In this document: one piece after another, positions 55,954-63,737 of the stretch | How the letters are laid out: the number at the start of each line of letters is the position of its first letter | How positions within the stretch are numbered: position 1 is the first letter of the stretch | NCBI GenBank assembly: GCA_003220435.1 | Contig: QHSL01000068.1 | Location: forward strand, 21,250 to 85,249 | Reading direction: 5' to 3' | Length of the DNA stretch: 64,000 bases | Source: Candidatus Rokuibacteriota bacterium | Lineage (GTDB): Bacteria > Methylomirabilota > Methylomirabilia > Rokubacteriales > CSP1-6 | Made by a program: the position numbers and the translations under genes | The notes under the pieces: generated by a model | What the model was told of the DNA's origin: nothing | The model's input: only the letters and a program-made list of their open reading frames with translations | Database searches by the model: none

Positions 55954-57212
55954 GCCGCCGCCTCCTTCGGGACGGGCTTCTTCAGCGAGACCAGCACCTC
56001 GACGATGCGCGTGCGCTCCACCTTCTCGACGGTCAATCGAAGCTCCGGCGTCTCGGTGCGCTCGGCCCGGCGCGGCACGCGCCCGAACAGGTCGAGCACC
56101 CAGCCGCCGACCGTGTCGTAGCCGGCGCTGGAGATCTTGAGGCCGGTGACGGCATTGAGGTCCTCGATCGGGAGCTTGCCGGCCACTCGGAAGGTCGTCG
56201 CGTCGACCCGCTGGATCAGGCGCTCGGGCTCGTCGTACTCGTCGGAGATCTCGCCCACGAGCTCCTCGAGCAGGTCCTCCAGCGTGACGAGGCCGGCGGT
56301 GCCGCCGTACTCGTCCACGACGATCGCCATGTGGAGCTTCTTCGCCTGGAACTCCTGCAGCAGCGTGTCGGCGCGCTTGGACTCCGGCACGAAGTACGGC
56401 GGGTGCAGGTGCTCTCGCAGGTCGAAGCCGGGCGGCAACCCCTCGATGTACGGCAGCAAGTCCTTGGTGTAGAGAATGCCCACGATCACGTCGATCGAGC
56501 CCTCGTAGACCGGCACGCGCGAATGCAGGTGCTCCCGCAGCGCCGGCAGAATCTCGGCCGGCGCGGTCTCGATGTCGAGGCAGATCATGTCGGTGCGCGG
56601 CACCATCACCGAGCGGACCGGGGTGTCCTCGAGCTCGAACACCTTGTGGATCATCTCGCGCTCTTCGCGCGCGACCACGCCCTCGCTGGCGCCCACGTCG
56701 ACGAGCGTCCGCAGCTCCTCTTCGCTCAGCATCGGGTCGACGCGCTCACGCCCGATGAGCCTGACGGTCAGGTCGGTCAGCCCGGTGAGCACCGCGCGGA
56801 CGGGCCGCAGCAGCACGCCCAGCCACGCCACCGGCGGGCCGGCCAGCGCCAGGAACTGCTCGGGATACTTGACGGCGAGGGTCATCGGGAGCACCTCGCC
56901 GAACGTGGTGAGGATGAAGACCAGCACCACGATCTGCACGACCAGCCCCCAGCGCTGGCCGAATAGGTCGTCCGCGATCGTCGCGGCGAGCGCGGCGGCG
57001 CCGATGTTGATCACGGTGATCCCGACCAGCAGGGTCACCAGCAGGTCGTGGGCGCGCCCGAAGTGCGGCTTGGCCGCTTCGCCATCCGGAGTGACGCGCT
57101 TGAGCCGCGCGCGCCCGAGCGAAAAGTACGCCGCCTCGGCGCCGGTGAGGATGGCGGAGCAGGCGATGAGGAGCCCGAGCAACCAGAGCCGCAGGAAGAT
57201 GTTGTCAGCCAC
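55950..57212 (-). CDS. CorC/HlyC-type CBS-domain membrane protein, paralogue
   Basis: Second member of the same family, 420 aa, with the same order of domains: DUF21 (GEVLPMTLAVKYPEQFL), CBS pair (VRSVMVPRTDMI, VVDEYGGTAGLVTLEDLLEE) and a C-terminal CorC_HlyC domain. GTG start at 57212, overlapping the thiL end by 8 bp. The two genes diverge clearly outside the CBS core, so they may form a heteromer, as suggested for paired YhdP/YugS-like genes. Confidence 0.9.
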   Translation of the reverse strand: MADNIFLRLWLLGLLIACSAILTGAEAAYFSLGRARLKRVTPDGEAAKPHFGRAHDLLVTLLVGITVINIGAAALAATIADDLFGQRWGLVVQIVVLVFILTTFGEVLPMTLAVKYPEQFLALAGPPVAWLGVLLRPVRAVLTGLTDLTVRLIGRERVDPMLSEEELRTLVDVGASEGVVAREEREMIHKVFELEDTPVRSVMVPRTDMICLDIETAPAEILPALREHLHSRVPVYEGSIDVIVGILYTKDLLPYIEGLPPGFDLREHLHPPYFVPESKRADTLLQEFQAKKLHMAIVVDEYGGTAGLVTLEDLLEELVGEISDEYDEPERLIQRVDATTFRVAGKLPIEDLNAVTGLKISSAGYDTVGGWVLDLFGRVPRRAERTETPELRLTVEKVERTRIVEVLVSLKKPVPKEAAA

Positions 57213-58200
57213 GCGGGCGGCCCGTCACGAAGTGCTCGAACCCCTTGCCCACCGGCACGACCTCCCCACAGGCGTCGAGGTAGCGGATGCCATCCGCGGC
57301 GTCGACGACATCACCGAGGGCGGTGAGCCGTGTTCCGGTCGCACCTGCGAGGCCGTCCGCCAGACGATCGAACGTCCCGGCCTCGCACGTGAGCAGAAGC
57401 TCATAGTCTTCACCGCCCCCGGTCGCCCAGGTCAGCGCGTCGCGCCCGAGCGCCAGCGCGACCGCATGCACCGAGGCGTCGACGGGAACCCGTCTCAGCT
57501 CCACGCGGGCGCCCGTTCGGCTCTCCTCGCAGATATGGCCGAGGTCGGCGGCGAGCCCGTCCGAGAGGTCCATCATCGCGGTGACGCCTCCGGCCTGCGC
57601 GAGCCACTGTCCCTCACGCGTCCGGGGTCTGGGCCGCAGGTGCGCGGTCGTCACGTCGGCGAGGACGTCGGCCGTCATTCCGGTCGGCGCGTGCGGCGCC
57701 TCAAGAACGGCCAGTCCGGCCGCCGAGCGGCCGAGCGACCCGGTGACAGCGACGACGTCTCCTACGCGGGCGGTAGAGCGCAGGATCGGCGGATGCGCAG
57801 CTTCGCCGAGCAGCGTCACGTTGACGACCCAGCCCTGGGGCGACACGGAAGTATCGCCGCCAACGACCACCACGTCCTCCTGTGCGGCGAGCGCCCGGAC
57901 ACCGGTGTAGAACGCCTCGGCCTCGTCCATCCGGACAGTCTCGGGACAGGCCAGGGCGATCAACGCCCAGCGGGGCCTCCCGCCCATCGCGGCAATGTCG
58001 GAGACATTCACGGCGAGCGACTTCCATCCGATGTCGGCCGGGCTCGCCCAGCGGCGGCGGAAGTGGACGTCCTCAATGAGGAGATCGGTCGTCGCCAGGA
58101 GCAAGCTCTTGGCACCAATTTCGAGGACGGCGCAGTCGTCTCCGATCCCGACGCGGACGCCCGGTACTCGCCGGACCGCGCCCCGGATGATCTCAATCAG
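57205..58200 (-). CDS. thiL: Thiamine-monophosphate kinase, start codon unclear
   Basis: ATP-dependent kinase making thiamine diphosphate. Seen from the minus strand: GIGDDCAVLEIGAKSLLLAT with the metal-binding Asp pair, DLLIEDVHFRRRW, VNVSDIAAMGGRP, VVGGDTSVSPQG, MDLSDGLAADL and GGGEDYELLLTC. The first ATG/GTG/TTG in frame (TTG at 58104) lies after GIGDDCAVL, which cannot be right. The open frame continues upstream through ERRLIEIIRGAVRRVPGVRV with only CTG (58200) or ATA (58224) as candidates. The given start at CTG is a placeholder. trxA ends 60 bp upstream. Confidence 0.8.
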   Translation of the reverse strand: MIEIIRGAVRRVPGVRVGIGDDCAVLEIGAKSLLLATTDLLIEDVHFRRRWASPADIGWKSLAVNVSDIAAMGGRPRWALIALACPETVRMDEAEAFYTGVRALAAQEDVVVVGGDTSVSPQGWVVNVTLLGEAAHPPILRSTARVGDVVAVTGSLGRSAAGLAVLEAPHAPTGMTADVLADVTTAHLRPRPRTREGQWLAQAGGVTAMMDLSDGLAADLGHICEESRTGARVELRRVPVDASVHAVALALGRDALTWATGGGEDYELLLTCEAGTFDRLADGLAGATGTRLTALGDVVDAADGIRYLDACGEVVPVGKGFEHFVTGRPRG

Positions 58201-58259
58201 CCGTCGTTCGGATGGAATGCCTATGTCAGAGGTGCTGATGCGGTTCCCGCCGAGGCGAG

Positions 58260-58589
58260 CTAGGCGAGGGCGTCCAGCTTCGCTTTGAGCTTAGCCCGGG
58301 GCACCGCGCCGATGACCTGATCGGCGACCTTGCCCTGCTTCACGAAGAGGATCGTCGGGATCGAGCGGATTCCGTAGCGCGCGGCAAGGCCGGGGTTCTC
58401 GTCGACGTTCACCTTGGCAAGCGTGACGCGGCCCGCCGACTCCAGCGCCAGGTCCTCCAGGATCGGTGCGATCGCCTTACAAGGTCCACACCACTCGGCC
58501 CAGAAGTCCACCATCATGAGCCCGGCTTCGCGGCTCAGTGTCTCGTCGAAATTCTGCTCGGTCAGGTGGACGGTTCCGGAATTCGCCAT
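58260..58589 (-). CDS. trxA: Thioredoxin
   Basis: Thioredoxin of 109 aa with active site WCGPC (Cys34, Cys37), FWAEWCGPCKAIAPIL, the cis-Pro in IPTILF and a C-terminal helix KLKAKLDALA. The ATG at 58589 follows GAGGAG; an upstream in-frame ATG adds 14 unlikely residues. Divergent from the NtrC-type regulator. Reductant for periplasmic or cytosolic targets is not specified by context. Confidence 0.94.
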   Translation of the reverse strand: MANSGTVHLTEQNFDETLSREAGLMMVDFWAEWCGPCKAIAPILEDLALESAGRVTLAKVNVDENPGLAARYGIRSIPTILFVKQGKVADQVIGAVPRAKLKAKLDALA

Positions 58590-58722
58590 GTCGCGGTCTC
58601 CTCGGTAAAAAGTCAACATGTACGCTAACATGGCCCGCGCCCGGGCGCAAGCTGCCGTGGGGTAGGCCCTCGATTTATACCTTGTCAGTTTGACATCTTT
58701 ATCGTGCTAGGTTGGAAGAGTG
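58590..58722. promoter_or_regulatory. Divergent intergenic region trxA / response regulator
   Basis: A 133-bp region lower in G+C than its surroundings and holding both start regions. A TTGACA lies at 58690-58695 and TTGTCA at 58682-58687 towards the regulator, but no convincing -10 is at the right spacing. Promoters for both genes must lie here. Confidence 0.4.
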
Positions 58723-60078
58723 ATGGAATCCGCCAAGATCCTCGTAGTTGACGACGAGACCTCGATCTTGAAGCTGCTCAAGGAAGCCCTCACGCAGTGG
58801 GGCTATCAGGTCACGTGCGTCAGCACCGGGACCGAGGCTCTGGAAGCCATCCGCACCGAGCTGTTCGACGCCGCGATCACCGACATTCGCATGCCGGAGA
58901 TGACCGGGCTCGATCTCCTTCGCGAGATCAAGCGTCACGACGAGTCGATCGAGGTGGTGGTGATGACCGGCTATCCGACGATCGCGTCGGCCGTCGAGGC
59001 GCTGAAGGAGGGCGCGTACGACTACCTGTCCAAGCCATTGATCCTCGACGAGCTGCGCCACCTGATGGCGCGCGTGACCGAGCGCCGGTTCCTCAAGGGC
59101 GAGGTCCAGTCGCTGCGTGCGCGCCTCGGCGAGGAGCTGAGCGTCAACGAGCTCGTGGGCAACGCGTCGCCGATGCAGCGCGTGAAGGAGATCATCGGCA
59201 AGGTGGCCACCACCGACTCTCCCGTGCTGATCGAGGGGGAGAGCGGCACCGGCAAGGAGCTGGTCGCGGCCGCGATCCACCGGCTGTCGCCTCGCGCCAA
59301 GGGGCCGTTCATTCCGGTGAACTGCAGCGCGATCCCCGAGGACCTGCTGGAGTCCGAGTTCTTCGGTCACGTCCGCGGCGCTTTCTCGGGCGCGGTGTCC
59401 GACGCGCTCGGCCTGTTCCGCGGCGCCAACGAGGGCACGATCTTCCTCGACGAGATCGCCGAGCTCTCTCCAGGGCTCCAGGTGAAGCTCCTGCGGGTCC
59501 TCCAGGAGATGCAGGTGCGGCCGGTCGGCTCGACCAAGGCGCACTCCGTGGACGTCCGCGTCATCGCGGCGACGAACCGAGACCTCGACCGGTCCATCGC
59601 CGACGGCCGATTCCGCCAGGACCTCTACTACCGCCTCAACGTCGTCCGCGTGAGCCTGCCGCCGCTGCGGGCACGCCGGGACGACATTCCGGCCCTCGTG
59701 AACCACTTCCTGCGTCGCTACAACCGGCGCTTCAGGCGGGACGTGAAGGGCATCACGCCGGACGCTCTCGCCGCGCTCAGCTCCTACGACTTCCCCGGCA
59801 ACGTACGTGAGCTGGAGAACGTCATCGAGCGCGCGTTTGCGATGGGCGCGAGGGAGCAGATCACGTTCGCCGACCTGCCCGCCCTCGGCACCGCCGTCGC
59901 GATTCCGGCGACGTCGTCGACGGCGACGGGGACTGTGCCGCGGCTCGCCGACGTCGAGAAGGACCTCATCCTGCGCGCCCTCGCCTTCTACAAGGACGAC
60001 AAGGAGGCGGCGGCGAGCGCCCTCGGCATCTCTCGCCGGACGATTTATCGGCGTCTCAAGGAGTACGGCATGCTCTAA
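58723..60078 (+). CDS. NtrC-family sigma54-dependent response regulator
   Basis: Activator of 451 aa. Receiver domain with phospho-acceptor Asp54 (AAITDIRMPEM) and Lys in LSKPL; AAA+ domain with Walker A GESGTGKE near residue 172, the sigma54-contact loop GAFSGA (GAFTGA in most members) near 219, FLDEIAEL, and sensor RYNRRF; C-terminal Fis-type HTH AASALGISRRTIYRRLKEYG. No sensor kinase gene is adjacent, so its partner is unknown. GTG at 58720 directly precedes the ATG and is an alternative start. Confidence 0.92.
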   Translation: MESAKILVVDDETSILKLLKEALTQWGYQVTCVSTGTEALEAIRTELFDAAITDIRMPEMTGLDLLREIKRHDESIEVVVMTGYPTIASAVEALKEGAYDYLSKPLILDELRHLMARVTERRFLKGEVQSLRARLGEELSVNELVGNASPMQRVKEIIGKVATTDSPVLIEGESGTGKELVAAAIHRLSPRAKGPFIPVNCSAIPEDLLESEFFGHVRGAFSGAVSDALGLFRGANEGTIFLDEIAELSPGLQVKLLRVLQEMQVRPVGSTKAHSVDVRVIAATNRDLDRSIADGRFRQDLYYRLNVVRVSLPPLRARRDDIPALVNHFLRRYNRRFRRDVKGITPDALAALSSYDFPGNVRELENVIERAFAMGAREQITFADLPALGTAVAIPATSSTATGTVPRLADVEKDLILRALAFYKDDKEAAASALGISRRTIYRRLKEYGML

Positions 60079-60188
60079 ATCGGCACACTCTGTTTGCCTA
60101 ACTGACATCCCAGCCCGCTCCCCGCTCCGGAAGTAGCTGATCTTGAAGACGGTTCCCGTTGGCACCTCGGCTGCACACGCTCGGGATC

Positions 60189-61127
60189 ATGTACGGGACA
60201 ATCCCTGTCGAGACACAGTCCAAGACCCTCCAGATCGGAATCGGTTTCGCCTCCCACCAGGATTCGATGTGGGCCGCCGTCCGGGCGACCGCGATGGCGC
60301 GCACCGGACTCCACGGCGCCTCCCCCGACCTTGTGCTGCTCGTGACTGCCGGGGTGCCTGCCCAGGACGTCGTGCCCTTGATCCGGGGAGTCCTCGGTCC
60401 CGTAGGGGTTGCCGGGGGTGCAACCTCGGCGATTCTCACGCACAACGGTGCCGTGACCGCCGGGGCGCTGGTCATTTGCCTGGCGAACGGCGAGGGCGCG
60501 GTGAGCGGAGTCGCCGCCGCCAGCGGTAATGACCTGACCGAGGCGGGACAGGGCGCCGCCCGGCTCATCCTCGCCGGCTGGCCGTTCAGGATGCGCTACC
60601 CGCGGGGTCTCGGCCTCGCGTTCGTGAAGCCCGGGTTCGGGACGCCAGCGGAGGCGTTCCTGCAGCCCTGGCGCGTGCTGATGGGCCCGAAGATGCGGAC
60701 GGTCTGCAGCGTGCTCTCGGCGCCGAGGGTATACGGTGCCTCGACCGGCGAGCCCCTCGCCAGCGCCGCGTGCCTCGAAGCGGCCTATTCGACCGGGCTC
60801 GGCTACGCCGAAGGATTCGACGGGCGCTCGACGCCGGACGCCAACACGCTCGTCCAGGGGTCCGTCGACGCCACGCTGACGGCGCTCAAGCGGCTCGAGG
60901 GCGACGGCGCGCGGCTGATCCTCGTGATCGAGTCGACCGCGCGCCACCGGGCGCTCGGGGCCGCGGCGGCCGACGAGTGGGCGGCGATCAAGAGCACGAT
61001 CGACTCGCGCACGCCGTGCGTCGGCTGGCTCTGTGACCACGTGGCGGCCTACGGACGCGGTGTACGCCCCATCGACGCTCACGGCTCGCTGGTCGTGGTC
61101 GCCCTCGGCGATACGCCGCGCCGCTAG
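60189..61127 (+). CDS. FIST-like sensory domain protein
   Basis: Protein of 312 aa resembling FIST_N/FIST_C proteins, which bind small ligands and often accompany signalling genes. Seen: IGIGFASHQDSMWAAVRATA, GASPDLVLLVTAG, PVGVAGGATSAIL and in the C-terminal part LVQGSVDATLTALKRL, ILVIESTARHRALGAAAADE and PCVGWLCDHVAAY. No signal peptide. A TTG at 60159 could extend the N-terminus by ten residues. It lies 110 bp after the response regulator; those bases hold no other feature. Identity rests on pattern, not on a catalytic motif. Confidence 0.6.
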   Translation: MYGTIPVETQSKTLQIGIGFASHQDSMWAAVRATAMARTGLHGASPDLVLLVTAGVPAQDVVPLIRGVLGPVGVAGGATSAILTHNGAVTAGALVICLANGEGAVSGVAAASGNDLTEAGQGAARLILAGWPFRMRYPRGLGLAFVKPGFGTPAEAFLQPWRVLMGPKMRTVCSVLSAPRVYGASTGEPLASAACLEAAYSTGLGYAEGFDGRSTPDANTLVQGSVDATLTALKRLEGDGARLILVIESTARHRALGAAAADEWAAIKSTIDSRTPCVGWLCDHVAAYGRGVRPIDAHGSLVVVALGDTPRR

Positions 61128-61143
61128 CCCCTCCGGGCGACCC

Positions 61144-61695
61144 GTGTGCGCCACCCGACTGCTCGTCGTCACGACGCTGCTTCTGGGGGTGGCCTCGGGC
61201 GCCGCGCTCGCTCAGACCGCCAAAAACTCCGCGCAGGCCATGCGAGATCTCAGGTTCGCGTTCCTCTCGTCGCCGGCGTCGTCGCTCGGCTTCGAGCCCA
61301 CGAAAGAGTATCCGCGCGTCTTCGGGGTAGCGATGGACTGGCCGATCGGTGAGCACACGGCCACGATCGTGACGGCCCGGGACGGATCGGCGAGCCTCTA
61401 CACGACGGCCACCTTTGGGATCATCGGGGCCAGCGCCGCTCACGACAGCGTGCGCGCCGCGGCGCTGCGCTTCGTCAAGGCCGCCGAGTCCCATCACGAC
61501 GAGGCGGCGCCGACCAACGACTACGCGTATCCGTCGAAGGGCAAAGTGCGCTTCTACCTCCGCACGTTCGACGGGGCGCGGGTCATCGAGAGCGAGTCGG
61601 CGTCCGTCTATTCGAACTCCGGCAGGTACGCTCAACTGTTCAGAGCGGGCCAGGCGGTCGTCACCGAGCTGCGCAAAGTCGCCGAGCAGAAGTGA
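61144..61695 (+). CDS. Hypothetical exported protein
   Basis: Unrecognised protein of 183 aa. GTG at 61144 begins a signal peptide (TRLLVVTTLLLGVASGAALA, cut near AQT). The mature part is a compact mixed alpha/beta domain with SLGFEPTKEYPRVFGVAMDW and FYLRTFDGARVI and no metal or catalytic signature. It lies 16 bp after the FIST-like gene and is probably co-transcribed. Confidence 0.6.
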   Translation: MCATRLLVVTTLLLGVASGAALAQTAKNSAQAMRDLRFAFLSSPASSLGFEPTKEYPRVFGVAMDWPIGEHTATIVTARDGSASLYTTATFGIIGASAAHDSVRAAALRFVKAAESHHDEAAPTNDYAYPSKGKVRFYLRTFDGARVIESESASVYSNSGRYAQLFRAGQAVVTELRKVAEQK

Positions 61696-61871
61696 TGTGG
61701 CTCGAAGGCGGGCGTCTCGAGCGGCTCGACGCGGCGCTCGGCGCCGCGCGGCCCACCGCGCGCCGCGTGGGACTTCATCGGCCAGACCTATCCGGATCTG
61801 GACGTCGCCACCAAGCAAGCGGTCGAAGGCCATCGCCGTCACATGAGATCCTTGGAGGGGGAGGACTCCTC
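61695..61871 (+). pseudogene. Short frameshifted ORF between exported protein and DUF2277
   Basis: Two adjoining frames look protein-like: MWLEGGRLERLDAALGAARP in one frame from 61695 and, one frame over from about 61760, WDFIGQTYPDLDVATKQAVE followed by GHRRHMRSLEG. A single base change in length near 61745-61765 would join them. The second frame runs on past the DUF2277 start without clear end. Could be a remnant gene or chance; nothing else is seen in this stretch. Confidence 0.3.
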
Positions 61872-62144
61872 ATGTGCCGAAGCATCAAGACCCTGCACAA
61901 CTTCTCGCCGCCGGCCACGGACGACGAGATCCGGGCGTCGTCGCTGCAATTCGTGCGGAAGCTGAGCGGCTTCACGAAGCCGTCCAAGGCCAACGATGAG
62001 GCGTTCACGCACGCCGTCGACGAGGTCGCGCGGACCGTGCGGGCGTTGCTCGATTCTCTCGTGACGAAGGGCCCGGCGCGCGATCGCGATGTCGAAGCCG
62101 CGAAGGCTCGCGCCCGAGGGGCGGCTCGCTTCTCAGCTTCGTGA
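61872..62144 (+). CDS. DUF2277 family protein
   Basis: Small protein of 90 aa matching DUF2277: MCRSIKTLHNFSPPATDDEI, LQFVRKLSGFTKPSKANDEA and a C-terminal VEAAKARARGAARF. The ATG at 61872 follows a very G-rich RBS (GGGGGAGGA). Function is unknown; the conserved N-terminal Cys-Arg-x-Ile suggests a small, all-helical cytosolic protein. Its 3' end overlaps the convergent hyuB by 12 bp. Confidence 0.85.
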   Translation: MCRSIKTLHNFSPPATDDEIRASSLQFVRKLSGFTKPSKANDEAFTHAVDEVARTVRALLDSLVTKGPARDRDVEAAKARARGAARFSAS

Positions 62145-63737
62145 GCTGGGGACGTAGCCTTCGAGCACGTCCCGCGAGACCAGCTCGGGATCGCGGTCGG
62201 CTGCCGGTCCATAGCCCCCACCGCCCGGGAGCTGCACCTCCACGAGGGCGCCGGGGGGCACGATCTGTTCGGCCTTCGGGTTCGTCGGCGCCACGCCGTT
62301 GATCAGCACGCGGCCCGGCGCGCCGGCGGCGCCGCCCAGGAAGCCAGCGGCGGGCCGCACCGTGCGGTCGCAAAGGATCGAGGTCACGAACGGCTCGCGC
62401 GTCCGCACGCGGAAGGCGATGGTCTGGCCGAGGCCGCCGCGGTACTTGCCCGCGCCGCCGGACCCTTCGCGCAGGGACTTGCGCTCGACGATCAGAGGCG
62501 AGAGGCTCTCGATGACCTCGACCGGCGTGCCGAGCACTCCCGACGGGAACGCCGTCGCCGAGAGCCCGTCCTTCGTCGCGCGCGCTCCAGTGCCGCCCGA
62601 CGAGAAGAAGATGTAGCTGAACGGCTGGCCCGACAGGTCCTTGCCCGACACCTGAATTCCCCAGATGTTCGCCGAGCCCTCGGCCATCACCCGGTCGGGC
62701 AGCGCCTGGCCCAGCGCGCCGGCGACGACGTGGGGCAGGAAGTGACCGACGATGTGTCGCGCCGCTACCGGCGCCGGCCGCTTCACGTTCAAGATCGACC
62801 CCTCGGGCGCCGTGATGCGAAGCGGCCGGAACGCGCCCTCGTTGTTGGGGACGTCCGGGCTCACGATGACCTTCACGCCGTAGGTCGTGTACGCCTCGGT
62901 GTAGTTCATCACGACGTTGACGCCGCGCCGGCTCGCCGGCGACGAGCCCCGGTAGTCGACGAGCAGCTCGTCGCCGCGGATCTCGCAGCGCGCGCGGATC
63001 GTGATCGGCTCGTCGAAGCCGTCCGACGTGATCTCGTTCGTGTAGACCCCGGGCCTGAGCGCCTGAATCGCCTCGCGCATCGCACGCTCCGTCCGCCCGA
63101 TGATCGCGTCGGCCAGGGGCTCGAGCCGCTGGAGCCCGAACTCCGCCATGAACTCCAGAAGGCGCTCGCCGCCGACGGCGCCGCCGGCGATCTGGGCGTG
63201 GAAATCGCCCAGCACCATCTCGGGCAGGCGCGTGTTCGCGCGGATGATCGCGATCAGCGCGTCATTCGGACGGCCGGCCTCGTAGAGCTTCATGATCGGG
63301 ATCAGCAGCCCTTCCTCGTACACCTCGCGTGCCTCCGCCGACAGGACGTGCCCGCCGATATCCGCGGTGTGGCACGTCGACGCGAAGAAGGCCACGCAGT
63401 CGTCGCCGCAGAAGATCGGCGAGCAGATCGTGACGTCATTGAGGTGACCGGACGTGAGCCACGGATCGTTCGTGATCAGCACGTCGCCCGGCTGCAGCGT
63501 CTCGAGCGGGCAGGCGGCCAGGAAGTGCTTCATGGCCAGCGCCATCGAGTTGATGTGGCCGGGCGTGCCCGTCACCGCCTGGGCCACCATGAAGCCGCGG
63601 CGGTCGAAGACGCCCGCCGAGAGGTCGCCCGCCTCGCGGACGATCGAGGTGAAGGATGTGCGCTGGAGCGCCGCCGCCTGCTCGTTGACGACGCCCACGA
63701 GCCGGTTCCAGCAGATCTCGAGCGTAATCGGATCCAT
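62133..63737 (-). CDS. hyuB: Hydantoinase B / oxoprolinase-type subunit
   Basis: HyuB-family subunit of 534 aa, acting with HyuA in ATP-dependent opening of hydantoin or oxoproline rings, or related carboxylases. Seen: LEICWNRLVGVVNEQAAALQ, PGHINSMALAMKHFL, GDVLITNDPW, GHLNDVTI, the metal-binding CHTADIGGH, NVVMNYTEAYTTYGVKVIV and the C-terminal LPGGGGYGP. ATG at 63737 overlaps the hyuA stop (TGATG). A fresh UgpB-like or other transporter is not adjacent. Confidence 0.9.
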   Translation of the reverse strand: MDPITLEICWNRLVGVVNEQAAALQRTSFTSIVREAGDLSAGVFDRRGFMVAQAVTGTPGHINSMALAMKHFLAACPLETLQPGDVLITNDPWLTSGHLNDVTICSPIFCGDDCVAFFASTCHTADIGGHVLSAEAREVYEEGLLIPIMKLYEAGRPNDALIAIIRANTRLPEMVLGDFHAQIAGGAVGGERLLEFMAEFGLQRLEPLADAIIGRTERAMREAIQALRPGVYTNEITSDGFDEPITIRARCEIRGDELLVDYRGSSPASRRGVNVVMNYTEAYTTYGVKVIVSPDVPNNEGAFRPLRITAPEGSILNVKRPAPVAARHIVGHFLPHVVAGALGQALPDRVMAEGSANIWGIQVSGKDLSGQPFSYIFFSSGGTGARATKDGLSATAFPSGVLGTPVEVIESLSPLIVERKSLREGSGGAGKYRGGLGQTIAFRVRTREPFVTSILCDRTVRPAAGFLGGAAGAPGRVLINGVAPTNPKAEQIVPPGALVEVQLPGGGGYGPAADRDPELVSRDVLEGYVPSSRS

